64,000 nucleotides of DNA from Streptomyces odontomachi (lineage in GTDB: Bacteria; Actinomycetota; Actinomycetes; Streptomycetales; Streptomycetaceae), in contig NZ_JAMJWG010000012.1 of the NCBI RefSeq assembly GCF_024435355.1, forward strand, positions 124,001 to 188,000. Direction: 5' to 3'. Both the position numbers and the translations under genes were made by a program. A model generated the notes under the pieces. That model saw only the letters and a program-made list of their open reading frames with translations. It was not told where the DNA came from and made no database searches. Positions 17,237-26,543 of this stretch are shown in pieces (the first letter of the stretch is position 1; each line of letters begins with the position of its first letter).

Positions 17237-20200
17237 GTGATACGAGATCAAGAAGACACATCGGAAGAGCAGGGCGTGCACCCCGGTAAGGCGGCGGGCA
17301 CCTCTGCCGATGCGTCGCGCCCGGAGGCTCCCGTCGCGTCCGCCGGCTCGCACGCCGACAGTCCACGCGCGGACGCGTCCCGGGGGGAGGGTCCCCGGCA
17401 CGGCAACGGTCAACAGCACTCCAAGGGACACCCCTATGAGGGCGACACCCGGAAGCGTCTTCCTGAAGGCCGGACGGACGGTCCCCACGGGGCCCGTGAC
17501 GCCGGCGCGGGCGGGGCGCACGAGGCGGGGCGCGGGGGGAGCGAGCGCCCCGCGGACAGGCCCACCGGTCCTACGGTGAGCGGCTCCCACATCGACCGGG
17601 TGGAGGGTGACGAACCCCTGCTGCCCGCGCGCGTGCACCGCCCCCTGGACCTGATGCGGCTGCTGCTCGGTCTCCTCGCGATCGCCGTCCTGCTCGCGAT
17701 CGCCGCGTTCGCACACGGCACCACCTCCGGATTCGAACAGGACATTCACAAGGGCACCGGACAGGCTCCTGACCTGCTCATCAGGTTCGCCGGTCTGGCA
17801 TCGAGCATCGCCGTGCTCCTGGTGCCGGTCGCGTTCGCCGTCGAGCGGTTGATCAAGCGTGACGGGCTCCGGATCGCCGACGGCGTGCTCGCCGCGGTGC
17901 TGGCGCACGGCGTGACCCTCGCGACCGACCTGTGGGTGGCCAGGGCCGCGCCCGCCTCCATCAAGGAGGCGCTCACCCAACCGTCGCCCGGCGACATCCA
18001 CGCCCTGACCGACCCCGTGCACGGCTATCTCGCACCCGTCATCGCCTATATGACGGCGGTCGGCATGGCCCGCCGCCCCCGCTGGCGTGTCGTCCTGTGG
18101 GTGGTGCTGCTGCTCGACGCGTTCGCCATGCTCGTCACGGGCTACACGACACCGTTCTCGATCATCCTGACGGTGCTGATCGGCCTGACGGTGGCGTACG
18201 GGACGCTGTACGCGGTCGGTGCACCCAACGTGCGGCCCACCGGGCGGACGCTGCTGGCGGGGCTGCGGCGCGTGGGGTTCCACCCGGTGAGCGCGGCACG
18301 CCAGGAGCCGGCGCACGGCGCCCAGACGGGCGGACCGGGCGGCCTGCGCGGCCTGCGCGCCGTCTTCGGCGCGGAGGCCACCGAGAACGCCGACCGCCCC
18401 AGGCGGTACTTCGTCACCTTGGAGGACGGCGCCCCCCTGGACGTGACGGTGGTCGACCGCGAGCAGCAGGCACAGGGCTTCTTCTACCGGGCCTGGCGCC
18501 GGCTGACGCTGCGTGGCATCACCACCCGCAGCAGCCTCCAGTCGCTCCGCCAGGCACTGGAGCAGGAGGCCCTGCTCGCCTACGCGGCCACCTCCGCAGG
18601 GGCCAACGTGCCGCAGCTGATCGCCACCTCCGAGCTGGGCCCGGACGCGGTGATGCTGGTCTACGAGCACACCGGCGGCCGCACCCTGGACACCCTGCCC
18701 GACGACGAGATCACCGACGCGCTGCTGCACGACGTCTGGCACCAGGTGAAGGCCCTTCAGGGACGCCGCATCGCGCACCGGAGACTCGCCGGCGACGCCA
18801 TCCTGGTGGACCACTCCGGCCGGGTCGTGCTGACCGATGTGCGCGGCGGCGAGATCGCGGCCGGCGACCTGGTGCTGCGCATGGACATCGCCCAGTTGCT
18901 GACCACCGTGGGGCTGCGGGTGGGCGCCGAGCGCGCCGTCGGCTGTGCGGTGCGCGTGCTGGGTCCGGACGCCGTCGCCGACTGCCTACCGCTGCTCCAG
19001 CCGATCGCGCTGACCCGCAGCACGCGCGCGACGCTGCGCAGGCTGGCCCGCGAGCGGTCCCAGCGCGAACGCGAGGCGGTACTGGACGCCGCCCGGCGTG
19101 CGAAGGCGCTCCGCCTGGAAGAGGCCTCCCAAGCGCCTGCCGAGACATCTGAGGAGACCTCCGGGGAGCGCCAGGAGACCGGCGAGACCGGCCGGGCCGT
19201 CCCCGCCGAGGAGGGCGCCAAGCGCTCCGTGAGCACCCAGCGCACGGACCGGCTGCCGCTGTTCGGCAACCGCGCCCAGCGCGCCGAGCGGGCGGCCGAG
19301 CAGCGGGCCGTCGACGAAGCGCTGGAGGAGGCACGCGAGGAGGCGCACGAGGAGGATCTGCTCACCCAGATCCGCCACGAGATGCTGCGCATCCGGCCGC
19401 AGGCACCGGTCGAGCCGGCCCGCCTGGAGCGCATCCGGCCGCGCACCCTGGTCAGCTTCATGGCCGGGGCCTTCGGCGCCTACTTCCTGCTGTCGCAGCT
19501 GACGCACATCGAGTTCGGCAGCCTCTTCAGCGAGGCCCACTGGGGCTGGGTCGCCATGGCCGTGCTGTTCTCCGCGCTGAGCTACCCGGCGGCGGCGATG
19601 AGCCTGCTGGGCTACGTGCCCGAGCGGGTGCCCTTCATGCGGACGGTCGCCGCGCAGGTCGCAGGGTCGTTCGTGAAGATCGTGGCGCCCGCGGCGGTGG
19701 GCGGCGTGGCCCTCAATGCGCGCTTTCTGCAACGCGCCGGGGTACGCCCGGGGCTTGCGGTGGCGAGCGTCGGGGCGTCCCAGCTGTTCGCGCTCGGCAG
19801 CCACTTCGTGATGCTGCTGGTCTTCGGCTATCTGACCGGCACGGAGAAGACACCGTCCCTGACGCCGTCCAGGACCGTGATCGGCGGTCTGCTCACGGTC
19901 GCGGTACTGGCTCTGGTGGTGGCCTCGATCCCGTTCCTGCGGAAGTTCGTGGTGACCCGGGTGCGCTCGCTGTTCGCGGGTGTCGTACCGCGCATGCTGG
20001 ACGTGCTCCAGCGGCCGCAGAAGCTGCTGGCCGGCATCGGCGGCTCCGTGCTGCTGACGGCCGCTTTCGTGATGTGCCTGGACGCCTCGATCCGCGCGTT
20101 CGGCAACGACAGCACCCACCTGAGCCTGGCCAGCGTGGCGGTCGTGTTCCTGGCGGGCAACGCGCTGGGGTCCGCGGCACCCACACCCGGTGGCGTCGGC

Positions 20201-20359
20201 GCGGTCGAAGCCACCCTCACGGTGGGTTTGATCGCGATCGGCCTGCCCAAGGAGGTCGCTGCGCCGGCCGTGCTCTTGTACCGGCTGCTGACGCTCTGGC
20301 TGCCGGTGCTGCCCGGTTGGCTGTTCTTCAACAACCTGACGCGCAGGGGCGCGCTCTGA
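17237..20359 (+). CDS. pseudokinase-linked flippase-like integral membrane protein (UPF0104/LPG synthase TM domain)
   Basis: A 1040-residue membrane protein with an unusual domain order. A disordered polar N-terminus (1-135) precedes a first membrane block of about five helices (about 138-315). A cytoplasmic kinase-like domain follows (about 360-610), then a charged coiled-coil linker (about 620-730). The C-terminal eight-helix domain (745-1035) is of the UPF0104/LPG-synthase transmembrane type, as in the MprF flippase half. In the kinase-like domain, the catalytic loop reads IAHRRLAGDAILVD and the DFG position reads TDVRGG, so the proton-acceptor Asp and DFG are lost. A lipid or polyprenol translocation role is inference. 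The start is uncertain (GTG 17237 or GTG 17276). Confidence 0.75.
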   Translation: MIRDQEDTSEEQGVHPGKAAGTSADASRPEAPVASAGSHADSPRADASRGEGPRHGNGQQHSKGHPYEGDTRKRLPEGRTDGPHGARDAGAGGAHEAGRGGSERPADRPTGPTVSGSHIDRVEGDEPLLPARVHRPLDLMRLLLGLLAIAVLLAIAAFAHGTTSGFEQDIHKGTGQAPDLLIRFAGLASSIAVLLVPVAFAVERLIKRDGLRIADGVLAAVLAHGVTLATDLWVARAAPASIKEALTQPSPGDIHALTDPVHGYLAPVIAYMTAVGMARRPRWRVVLWVVLLLDAFAMLVTGYTTPFSIILTVLIGLTVAYGTLYAVGAPNVRPTGRTLLAGLRRVGFHPVSAARQEPAHGAQTGGPGGLRGLRAVFGAEATENADRPRRYFVTLEDGAPLDVTVVDREQQAQGFFYRAWRRLTLRGITTRSSLQSLRQALEQEALLAYAATSAGANVPQLIATSELGPDAVMLVYEHTGGRTLDTLPDDEITDALLHDVWHQVKALQGRRIAHRRLAGDAILVDHSGRVVLTDVRGGEIAAGDLVLRMDIAQLLTTVGLRVGAERAVGCAVRVLGPDAVADCLPLLQPIALTRSTRATLRRLARERSQREREAVLDAARRAKALRLEEASQAPAETSEETSGERQETGETGRAVPAEEGAKRSVSTQRTDRLPLFGNRAQRAERAAEQRAVDEALEEAREEAHEEDLLTQIRHEMLRIRPQAPVEPARLERIRPRTLVSFMAGAFGAYFLLSQLTHIEFGSLFSEAHWGWVAMAVLFSALSYPAAAMSLLGYVPERVPFMRTVAAQVAGSFVKIVAPAAVGGVALNARFLQRAGVRPGLAVASVGASQLFALGSHFVMLLVFGYLTGTEKTPSLTPSRTVIGGLLTVAVLALVVASIPFLRKFVVTRVRSLFAGVVPRMLDVLQRPQKLLAGIGGSVLLTAAFVMCLDASIRAFGNDSTHLSLASVAVVFLAGNALGSAAPTPGGVGAVEATLTVGLIAIGLPKEVAAPAVLLYRLLTLWLPVLPGWLFFNNLTRRGAL

Positions 20360-20562
20360 ACGACCGGGGCTCCTCGCCCGGGTCGACGCGCCCCCTTCCA
20401 GGACCACCCGAGCGGTCACCGACGACCAGGGAAAGCGGCCCATAAGGCACCCGTGTGGCCCTGCGGCCCGGCACGCCACCCGGGGGTGACCGAGCGTGCG
20501 GACGTCACCCGCACGGCCTCCGGTCCCGAGCGCCGTGCGCCGGCCCGCCGCACGATGGGCAC

Positions 20563-22134
20563 ATGCACACGCCGATCCAGCTGCGCGGCGCCGCCCTGGC
20601 CGCCACCACCGTCCTGCTGTCCGCCTCCGTGGCAGGCTGCGGCGAGGCCAGGGGCAACGGTCCGGGCGACCGGGACGTCCAGGAGGACTCCCTCACGTCG
20701 CAGAAGCTCAGCTGGAAGGAGTGCCCCGCGCCATCGGAGTCGGAGGGCGGCGGAGGCGCACCCTCGCCGCTGCCCGGCGGCACCAAGTGGCAGTGCGCCA
20801 CCCTGAAGGCGCCGCTCGACTGGCAACACCCCAAGGGGAGCACGATCGGCATCGCGCTCATCCGCGCGACGGCAAGCGGCCCGAAGAACCGGCGCATCGG
20901 CTCGCTGATCTTCAACTTCGGCGGCCCCGGCGGCTCCGGGGTCACCACGCTGCCCGCCTTCGGCACCGAGTACAACAAGCTCCGCACCCGCTATGACCTG
21001 GTCAGCTTCGACCCTCGCGGGGTGGGCAGGAGCGCGGGGGTGCGGTGCAAGAACGACAAGCAGCTCGACGCCTACTTCCAGCAGGACTCGACTCCCGACA
21101 CCAGCGCCGAACGCACCGCGTTCGTACGCTCCACCAAGTCCTTCAACGCGGCCTGCGAACGCAACTCCGGAAAGCTGCTCCCGCATGTCGGCACCGAGGA
21201 CGCAGCCCGCGACATGAACCTCATGCGCCAGGTGCTCGGCGACGACAAGCTGTACTACTTCGGCATCTCCTACGGCACCGAGCTCGGCGGCGTCTACGCC
21301 CACCTGTTCCCCCGCAAGGTCGGCCGGGCCGTGTTCGACGCCGTGGTCGACCCCACCGAGACGCCGGAGCAGAGCGCGCTCGCCCAGGCCCAGGGCTTTC
21401 AGCTGGCGCTCGACAACTTCGCCAAGGCCTGCGTGGCGCAGTCCGGCGGCTGCCCCATCGGCGACAGCCAGCAGGACGTGGAGAACCGCATCGCACGCCT
21501 GCTCAAGAAGTTGGACAGCAAGCCGATCAACGGCCTGGGCGCGCGCAAGCTCACCCAGAGCGCCGCCATCAACGGCGTCGCCCAGTCCCTGTACTCCAAG
21601 GACTTCTGGCCCTACCTCACGGAGGGCCTCGACGACGCCTACCGCGGTGACGGCCGCATCCTCATGATGCTGTCCGACGCGATGAACGGCCGCAACGAGG
21701 ACGGCCACTACAGCAACATCCAAGCCGCCAACATCGCCATCAACTGCGCCGACGACAAGGCGCGTTACACGACAGCGGACGTCGAACGGCGGCTGCCCGC
21801 CTTCCGCAAGGGCGCGCCGCTGTTCGGCGACTACCTGGCGTGGTCGATGCTCAGCTGCACCGGCTGGCCCGTGCGCGGCGCCGTGCAGCACCCCGACGTG
21901 AGCGCCCCGGGCGCCCCGCCGATCCTCGTCGTCGGCAACACGGGCGACCCGGCCACCCCCTACCGGGGAGCCCGGAGGATGGCCGACCAACTGGGCCCGG
22001 GCGTCGGTGTCGAGTTGACGTGGAAGGGCCAGGGCCACGGCGCGTACGACAGCGGCGACAAGTGCGTGCGCAACGCCGTGGACGGCTACCTGCTCGACGG
22101 GAAGGTGCCGCGGGACGGCACCGTCTGCTCGTAG
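20563..22134 (+). CDS. secreted lipoprotein alpha/beta-hydrolase, tripeptidyl aminopeptidase-like (S33), copy 1
   Basis: A 523-residue exported hydrolase. The N-terminus is a lipoprotein signal with lipobox VAGC (about residue 27), so it is tethered to the outer face of the membrane. The catalytic triad is recognisable: the nucleophile in FGISYGTELGG, the Asp in GNTGDPATPY and the His in KGQGHGAY. The NFGGPGGSG oxyanion-loop motif is typical of Streptomyces SlpD/SlpE and Tap peptidases, which remove short peptides from N-termini in the mycelial wall. ATG 20563 is preferred because the signal peptide begins there, although no ribosome site is obvious. A paralogue follows 132 bp downstream on the same strand. 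Confidence 0.85.
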   Translation: MHTPIQLRGAALAATTVLLSASVAGCGEARGNGPGDRDVQEDSLTSQKLSWKECPAPSESEGGGGAPSPLPGGTKWQCATLKAPLDWQHPKGSTIGIALIRATASGPKNRRIGSLIFNFGGPGGSGVTTLPAFGTEYNKLRTRYDLVSFDPRGVGRSAGVRCKNDKQLDAYFQQDSTPDTSAERTAFVRSTKSFNAACERNSGKLLPHVGTEDAARDMNLMRQVLGDDKLYYFGISYGTELGGVYAHLFPRKVGRAVFDAVVDPTETPEQSALAQAQGFQLALDNFAKACVAQSGGCPIGDSQQDVENRIARLLKKLDSKPINGLGARKLTQSAAINGVAQSLYSKDFWPYLTEGLDDAYRGDGRILMMLSDAMNGRNEDGHYSNIQAANIAINCADDKARYTTADVERRLPAFRKGAPLFGDYLAWSMLSCTGWPVRGAVQHPDVSAPGAPPILVVGNTGDPATPYRGARRMADQLGPGVGVELTWKGQGHGAYDSGDKCVRNAVDGYLLDGKVPRDGTVCS

Positions 22135-22266
22135 GCCGGCTCCCCCGCCCCGTCCCCTCGCTCGCCCGGCAGCGGATCACTCTGCGTGACACGCGCTGTC
22201 AGTGCCGCCGCCTACTATGTCGTGACTGGCCATCCGTGGGGGATCCAGTGCGAGGGGGGCATACCG

Positions 22267-23850
22267 ATGGTGCGATTCGGGCGGGCGGCTGCGATCACGG
22301 TCGCCGGGGCGCTGCTGGTCGCCGCGTGCGGCTCGGGCGGCGGCTCGGCCGACGATGACGGTTCGCCCACCCGGCGGGAGCACCCCTCCGCGTCCTCGAG
22401 CCACTCCGCGGAAGGCCCGTCCGACCGGGCCAGGGCGACGGTCGCGTTGCCGGCCTCGTTGACCGGGCAGCAGTTGCACTGGGGACCGTGCAAGGCGAGC
22501 GACGGCGGCGCTGCGCCAGGCGGCGGATGGCAGTGCAGCACCATGAAGGCCCCGATGGACTACGCCAAGCCGGACGGCAAGACGATCGGCATCGCCCTGA
22601 TCCGCGCCCGGAGCACCGGTCACGGCTCCCGTATCGGCTCCCTGGTCTTCAATTTCGGTGGCCCCGGCGGCTCCGGTGTCTCCCTGCTGCCGCCCTTCGC
22701 GGGAATGTACGGCGCATTGCAGGAGCGGTACGACCTGGTCAGCTTCGATCCACGCGGGGTCGGCGCCAGCGAGGGCCTGCGCTGCCGCAGCGACCGGCAG
22801 ATCCAGGCCGCCGAGTCGGTGGACCTCTCCCCGGACACCTCAGCGGAGGAGAAGGCCTTCTTCCATGACGCGGCGGACTTCGGCGCCGGCTGCGCACGCG
22901 CCGCCGGCCCCCTGCTGTCGCACCTGTCCACCGCCGAGACGGCCCGCGACATGGACCTGCTCCGCCACCTCCTGGGCGACGACAAGCTGCACTACTTCGG
23001 CATCTCCTACGGCACCGAGCTCGGCGGCGTCTACGCCCACCTCTTCCCGCAGCACGTGGGCCGCCTCCTCCTGGACGCCGTCGTCGATCCCACAGCGGAC
23101 TCCATGACGCAGGAGAAGAACCAGACCCGCGGTTTCCAGCGCGCGCTCGACAACTACCTCACGTCCACCGGCCAAAACGCCGACAAGGGCACCGAAAAGA
23201 TCGCCGACCTGCTGAAGCGGCTGGACGCCAAGCCGCTGCCCACGTCCGGCGGCCGGAAGCTGACCCAGTCGCTGGCCGTGCTCGGCATCTCCGGGTCGCT
23301 CTACAGCAAGCAGTCCTGGCAGCAGCTCACCGAAGCCCTGCGACTGGCGGAGGAAGGCGACGGAACCACCCTTCTGCGGCTCGCCGACGCCTACAACGAG
23401 CGCACGGCTGCCGGCCACTACAGCACCCAGAGCCACGCCCAGCGCGCCATCTCCTGCCTCGACAGCAAGGAGCGTGACACGCCGGCGCGGGCCAAGCAGG
23501 AGCTCTCAGCGTTCCGCGCGATATCGCCGGTCTTCGGGGACCTGATGGCATGGGACTCGGCGGGCTGGTGCCACGACTGGCCGGTGCCCGGCCTCGAGGA
23601 CACTCCCGCCGTGAGCGCCCCCGGCGCCCCGCCCGTGCTGGTCGTGGGCAACACGGGCGATCCGGCCACCCCGTACGAGGGCGCCCGGAAGATGGCCGAC
23701 GAGCTGGGCAAGGGCGTCGGCATCGAGCTGACCTGGAAGGGCCAGGGCCACGGCGCCTACGGCAGCGGAAGCAGCTGCGTGGACGGCACGGTGAACGCAT
23801 ACCTGATCGACGGCAAGGTGCCCGAGGACGGGAAGGTGTGCGCCTCGTAA
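22267..23850 (+). CDS. secreted lipoprotein alpha/beta-hydrolase, tripeptidyl aminopeptidase-like (S33), copy 2
   Basis: A 527-residue paralogue of the preceding gene with the same layout. It has a signal peptide with lipobox VAAC, a Ser/Glu/Asp-rich spacer, NFGGPGGSG, nucleophile FGISYGTELGG, Asp in GNTGDPATPY and His in KGQGHGAY. Identity in the catalytic blocks is very high while the spacer and middle diverge, showing an old tandem duplication. The ATG at 22267 follows GAGGGGGG by 7 nt, so it has its own good ribosome site. It ends at a bidirectional terminator before the convergent moeZ gene. Confidence 0.87.
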   Translation: MVRFGRAAAITVAGALLVAACGSGGGSADDDGSPTRREHPSASSSHSAEGPSDRARATVALPASLTGQQLHWGPCKASDGGAAPGGGWQCSTMKAPMDYAKPDGKTIGIALIRARSTGHGSRIGSLVFNFGGPGGSGVSLLPPFAGMYGALQERYDLVSFDPRGVGASEGLRCRSDRQIQAAESVDLSPDTSAEEKAFFHDAADFGAGCARAAGPLLSHLSTAETARDMDLLRHLLGDDKLHYFGISYGTELGGVYAHLFPQHVGRLLLDAVVDPTADSMTQEKNQTRGFQRALDNYLTSTGQNADKGTEKIADLLKRLDAKPLPTSGGRKLTQSLAVLGISGSLYSKQSWQQLTEALRLAEEGDGTTLLRLADAYNERTAAGHYSTQSHAQRAISCLDSKERDTPARAKQELSAFRAISPVFGDLMAWDSAGWCHDWPVPGLEDTPAVSAPGAPPVLVVGNTGDPATPYEGARKMADELGKGVGIELTWKGQGHGAYGSGSSCVDGTVNAYLIDGKVPEDGKVCAS

Positions 23851-23915
23851 GGGGCACCATCGAAGGCCGACCTGGGTTGTCGTCCCTGAGACGGGGCAGG
23901 TGCCCGGACGGCGAA

Positions 23916-23943
23916 GGGCCCGGTCCCTTGCGGAACCGGGCCC
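23916..23943. terminator. bidirectional hairpin terminator
   Basis: GGGCCCGGT (23916-23924) pairs with ACCGGGCCC (23935-23943) across a 10-nt loop, between the convergent peptidase gene and moeZ. Confidence 0.75.
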
Positions 23944-23990
23944 TGCCCGATCGATTCGGTGCACCGCGTCTCGCCGGCAGATCCGGCCGA

Positions 23991-25169
23991 TCAGTACACC
24001 GGCTTCTGCGGCTCGATCTGGTTGACCCAGCCGATGACGCCACCGCCGACGTGCACCGCGTCCTGGAACCCGGCGGACTTCAGGACGGCGAGGACCTCCG
24101 CGCTGCGGACACCCGTCTTGCAGTGCAGGACGATCTTCTTGTCCTGCGGCAGCGACTCCAGGGCGCTGCCCATCAGGAACTCGTTCTTCGGGATGAGCCG
24201 GGCGCCGGGGATGGAGACGATCTCGTACTCGTTCGGCTCGCGGACGTCGATGATGTCGATGTTCTCGCCGTCGTCGATCCACTCCTTGAGCTGCTTGGGA
24301 GTGATCGTCGACCCGGAGGCCGCCTCTTGGGCCTCCTCGGACACGACGCCGCAGAAGGCCTCGTAGTCGATGAGCTCGGTGACGGTGGGGTTCTCACCGC
24401 AGACGGCGCAGTTCGGGTCCTTGCGGACCTTGACCTGGCGGTACTGCATCTCCAGCGCGTCGTAGATCATCAGCCGGCCGACCAGCGGCTCGCCGATGCC
24501 GGCGAGCACCTTGATGGCCTCGTTGACCTGGATGGAGCCGATCGAGGCGCAGAGCACACCGAGCACGCCGCCCTCGGCGCAGGAGGGAACCATGCCGGGG
24601 GGCGGGGGCTCCGGGTAGAGGCAGCGGTAGCACGGGCCGTGCTCGGACCAGAAGACCGAGGCCTGGCCGTCGAATCGGTAGATGGAGCCCCACACGTACG
24701 GCTTGTTCAGCAGCACGCAGGCGTCGTTGACCAGATAGCGGGTGGCGAAGTTGTCCGTGCCGTCCACGATCAGGTCGTACTGGCTGAAGATCTCCATCAC
24801 GTTCTCGGCCTCGAGCCGCTCCTCGTGAAGGATGACCTCCGTGTACGGGTTGATGCCCTTGATGCTGTCCCGGGCGGACTCGGCCTTGGAACGGCCGATG
24901 TCGGCCTGGCTGTGGATGATCTGGCGTTGCAGGTTGGACTCGTCGACCTCGTCGAATTCCACGATGCCGAGCGTGCCCACACCTGCGGCTGCCAGGTACA
25001 TCAGGGCCGGCGAGCCGAGGCCGCCGGCGCCGACACAGAGCACCTTCGCGTTCTTCAGCCGCTTCTGTCCTTCCATCCCGACATCGGGGATGATCAGGTG
25101 GCGGGAGTACCTGCGGACCTCGTCTACGGTGAGCTCATCTGCTGGCTCTACCAAGGGTGGCAGCGACAC
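23991..25169 (-). CDS. moeZ: MoeZ: adenylyltransferase/sulfurtransferase
   Basis: A 392-residue two-domain protein. The N-terminal ThiF/MoeB domain adenylates the C-terminal glycine of small sulfur-carrier proteins. It shows the nucleotide loop GAGGLGSP, the catalytic Arg/Asn region ESNLQRQI, DGTDNFATR and zinc cysteines CYRC and CAVC. The C-terminal rhodanese domain carries the persulfide cysteine in HCKTGVRS and transfers sulfur. It supplies sulfur for molybdopterin and, in actinomycetes, for several thio-containing metabolites. The GTG at 25169 has GAGG 5 nt upstream. MoeZ (Rv3206c) has the same relative place in mycobacteria. Confidence 0.95.
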   Translation of the reverse strand: MSLPPLVEPADELTVDEVRRYSRHLIIPDVGMEGQKRLKNAKVLCVGAGGLGSPALMYLAAAGVGTLGIVEFDEVDESNLQRQIIHSQADIGRSKAESARDSIKGINPYTEVILHEERLEAENVMEIFSQYDLIVDGTDNFATRYLVNDACVLLNKPYVWGSIYRFDGQASVFWSEHGPCYRCLYPEPPPPGMVPSCAEGGVLGVLCASIGSIQVNEAIKVLAGIGEPLVGRLMIYDALEMQYRQVKVRKDPNCAVCGENPTVTELIDYEAFCGVVSEEAQEAASGSTITPKQLKEWIDDGENIDIIDVREPNEYEIVSIPGARLIPKNEFLMGSALESLPQDKKIVLHCKTGVRSAEVLAVLKSAGFQDAVHVGGGVIGWVNQIEPQKPVY

Positions 25170-25451
25170 GGAGACCTCGATTGGGGGCTGGTCGGGCGTT
25201 CAGTACGAATCTCCCCCGCCCCTACGCATGCGGGAGCCGGGGAAGCTGTCAGTCGTTCAACACTGCCATGGCCCGTTTCATTCCGAGACACGTTGTCCGC
25301 TGACCGAGACGCCCGGATCCACCAGGCGGGCAGCATCACGGGCGCCCTTCCGCCTGGAAGGAGGGCCTGCGCACCGGTGACGACGCCTGTCCGTCGCCAC
25401 CGGTCCGCCCCCGCCGCCCCGGGACCGCCCGGGCTTCGACCGGCCGCCGGG

Positions 25452-26423
25452 TCAGATGCGGCAGGCGGCCTCCATCCAGATGTCCGCGAGCGACTCCTCC
25501 AGGGTGATGCGCGGCCGCCAGCCGAGCCGGTCGCGTGCGGTGCGCACGTCCGCCTGCTGCCAGCTCCCGCAGCCGTCCGGATACGGGAAGGCGGCGGGCA
25601 GGGCGTGGTCGTGCTCGGTGCGCGGGTGGCCGATGCCGGGACGCATCGGTCCTGAGCCGGCGCCCGGATGCATGTCCAGCTCGTGTAGCGACCCGCCGTA
25701 CCCAGCGACCCGGGCGAGCACGGCGGCAGCGTCGCGCAGTCGGACGGCGCGGCCCGAGCCGATGTTCACGATGCCCTGGGCGGCGGAGAGCGAGGCCGCG
25801 TGGACGGCACGGGCGATGTCGCGTACGTCGACGAAGTCGCGCTGCACCCCGAGGCCGCCGAGTTTCAGCTCGGCGTCGCCGGCCTGGATGGCGCGCCGCA
25901 TGGCCTCCGCGAGGCGGCCGAGTGGCGCGCCGGCCGGGGTGCCGGGGCCGGCCGGCGAGAACACCCGCAGTACCACCGCGTCCAGGCCGGAGCCGAGCAC
26001 CAGCTCCGTCGCTGCGAGCTTGCTCACACCGTACGGCCCACCGGGCCGCGGCACGGCGTCCTCCGCCGTGGAGGAGCCCGGCTGGCTGGGCCCGTACTCG
26101 GCACCGCAGCCGAGGTGCACCAGCCGCGCCCCGCAGCCGCTCCGGCGCAGCGCCTCGCACACGGTGGCGACGGAGACCGTGTTGTGCCGGATCAGCTCGC
26201 GCGCACCGCCACGGATCGCCCCCGCGCAGTTGATGACGACACCGGGGTGGACGGCGTCCAGGAAGCGGGTGAGCGCTCCGGGGCTGCCGGTGGCGAGGTC
26301 GAACCGTACGTCCGCGTCATCACCGCGGCCGAGCGCGGTGAGCTGGACGGCGGGGTCGGCCAGCAGCCGGTCGGCCACGAACCGGCCCAGGTATCCGCCC
26401 GCTCCGATCAGCAACACCCTCAC
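25452..26423 (-). CDS. NAD-dependent epimerase/dehydratase (extended SDR)
   Basis: A 323-residue extended short-chain dehydrogenase. It has the Rossmann motif GAGGYLG at the N-terminus, NCAGA, the serine region LVHLGCGAEYGPS and the catalytic PYGVSKLAA (Tyr-x3-Lys). The C-terminus has the GWRPRITLEESLADIW motif common in nucleotide-sugar epimerases. A UDP-sugar 4-epimerase or similar role is likely because a PelF-like glycosyltransferase is two genes upstream. GTG 26423 is preferred: the conserved fold begins there and a 15-codon ORF stops in a GTGA overlap with it. An in-frame ATG at 26516 would add 31 non-conserved residues. Confidence 0.82.
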   Translation of the reverse strand: MRVLLIGAGGYLGRFVADRLLADPAVQLTALGRGDDADVRFDLATGSPGALTRFLDAVHPGVVINCAGAIRGGARELIRHNTVSVATVCEALRRSGCGARLVHLGCGAEYGPSQPGSSTAEDAVPRPGGPYGVSKLAATELVLGSGLDAVVLRVFSPAGPGTPAGAPLGRLAEAMRRAIQAGDAELKLGGLGVQRDFVDVRDIARAVHAASLSAAQGIVNIGSGRAVRLRDAAAVLARVAGYGGSLHELDMHPGAGSGPMRPGIGHPRTEHDHALPAAFPYPDGCGSWQQADVRTARDRLGWRPRITLEESLADIWMEAACRI

Positions 26424-26467
26424 AGGGCGACCCCCCGTGCGCGGGCTCGGACAAGGGTGGTGGTCAT
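26420..26467 (-). CDS. 15-codon leader peptide coupled to the epimerase
   Basis: ATG 26467 has an excellent AAGGAG (26477-26482) 9 nt upstream. It encodes MTTTLVRARARGVAL and then stops in a GTGA overlap with the epimerase GTG. No other strong ribosome site serves the epimerase, so the leader may deliver ribosomes to it. Alternating Arg-Ala codons could slow translation, but any sensing role is speculative. Confidence 0.45.
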   Translation of the reverse strand: MTTTLVRARARGVAL

Positions 26468-26543
26468 CTGGCGTTTCTCCTTCGGGAAGGTACGTCTTGT
26501 TCTTGCTGTTTCGCATTGGTTCTTGGGAGTGCGCCCTGCCGGA

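Noticed and set aside
14889..17240. 783-residue plus-strand open frame over adnA and the ATL gene
   Set aside because: Antisense to real genes, low-complexity composition, no domains.
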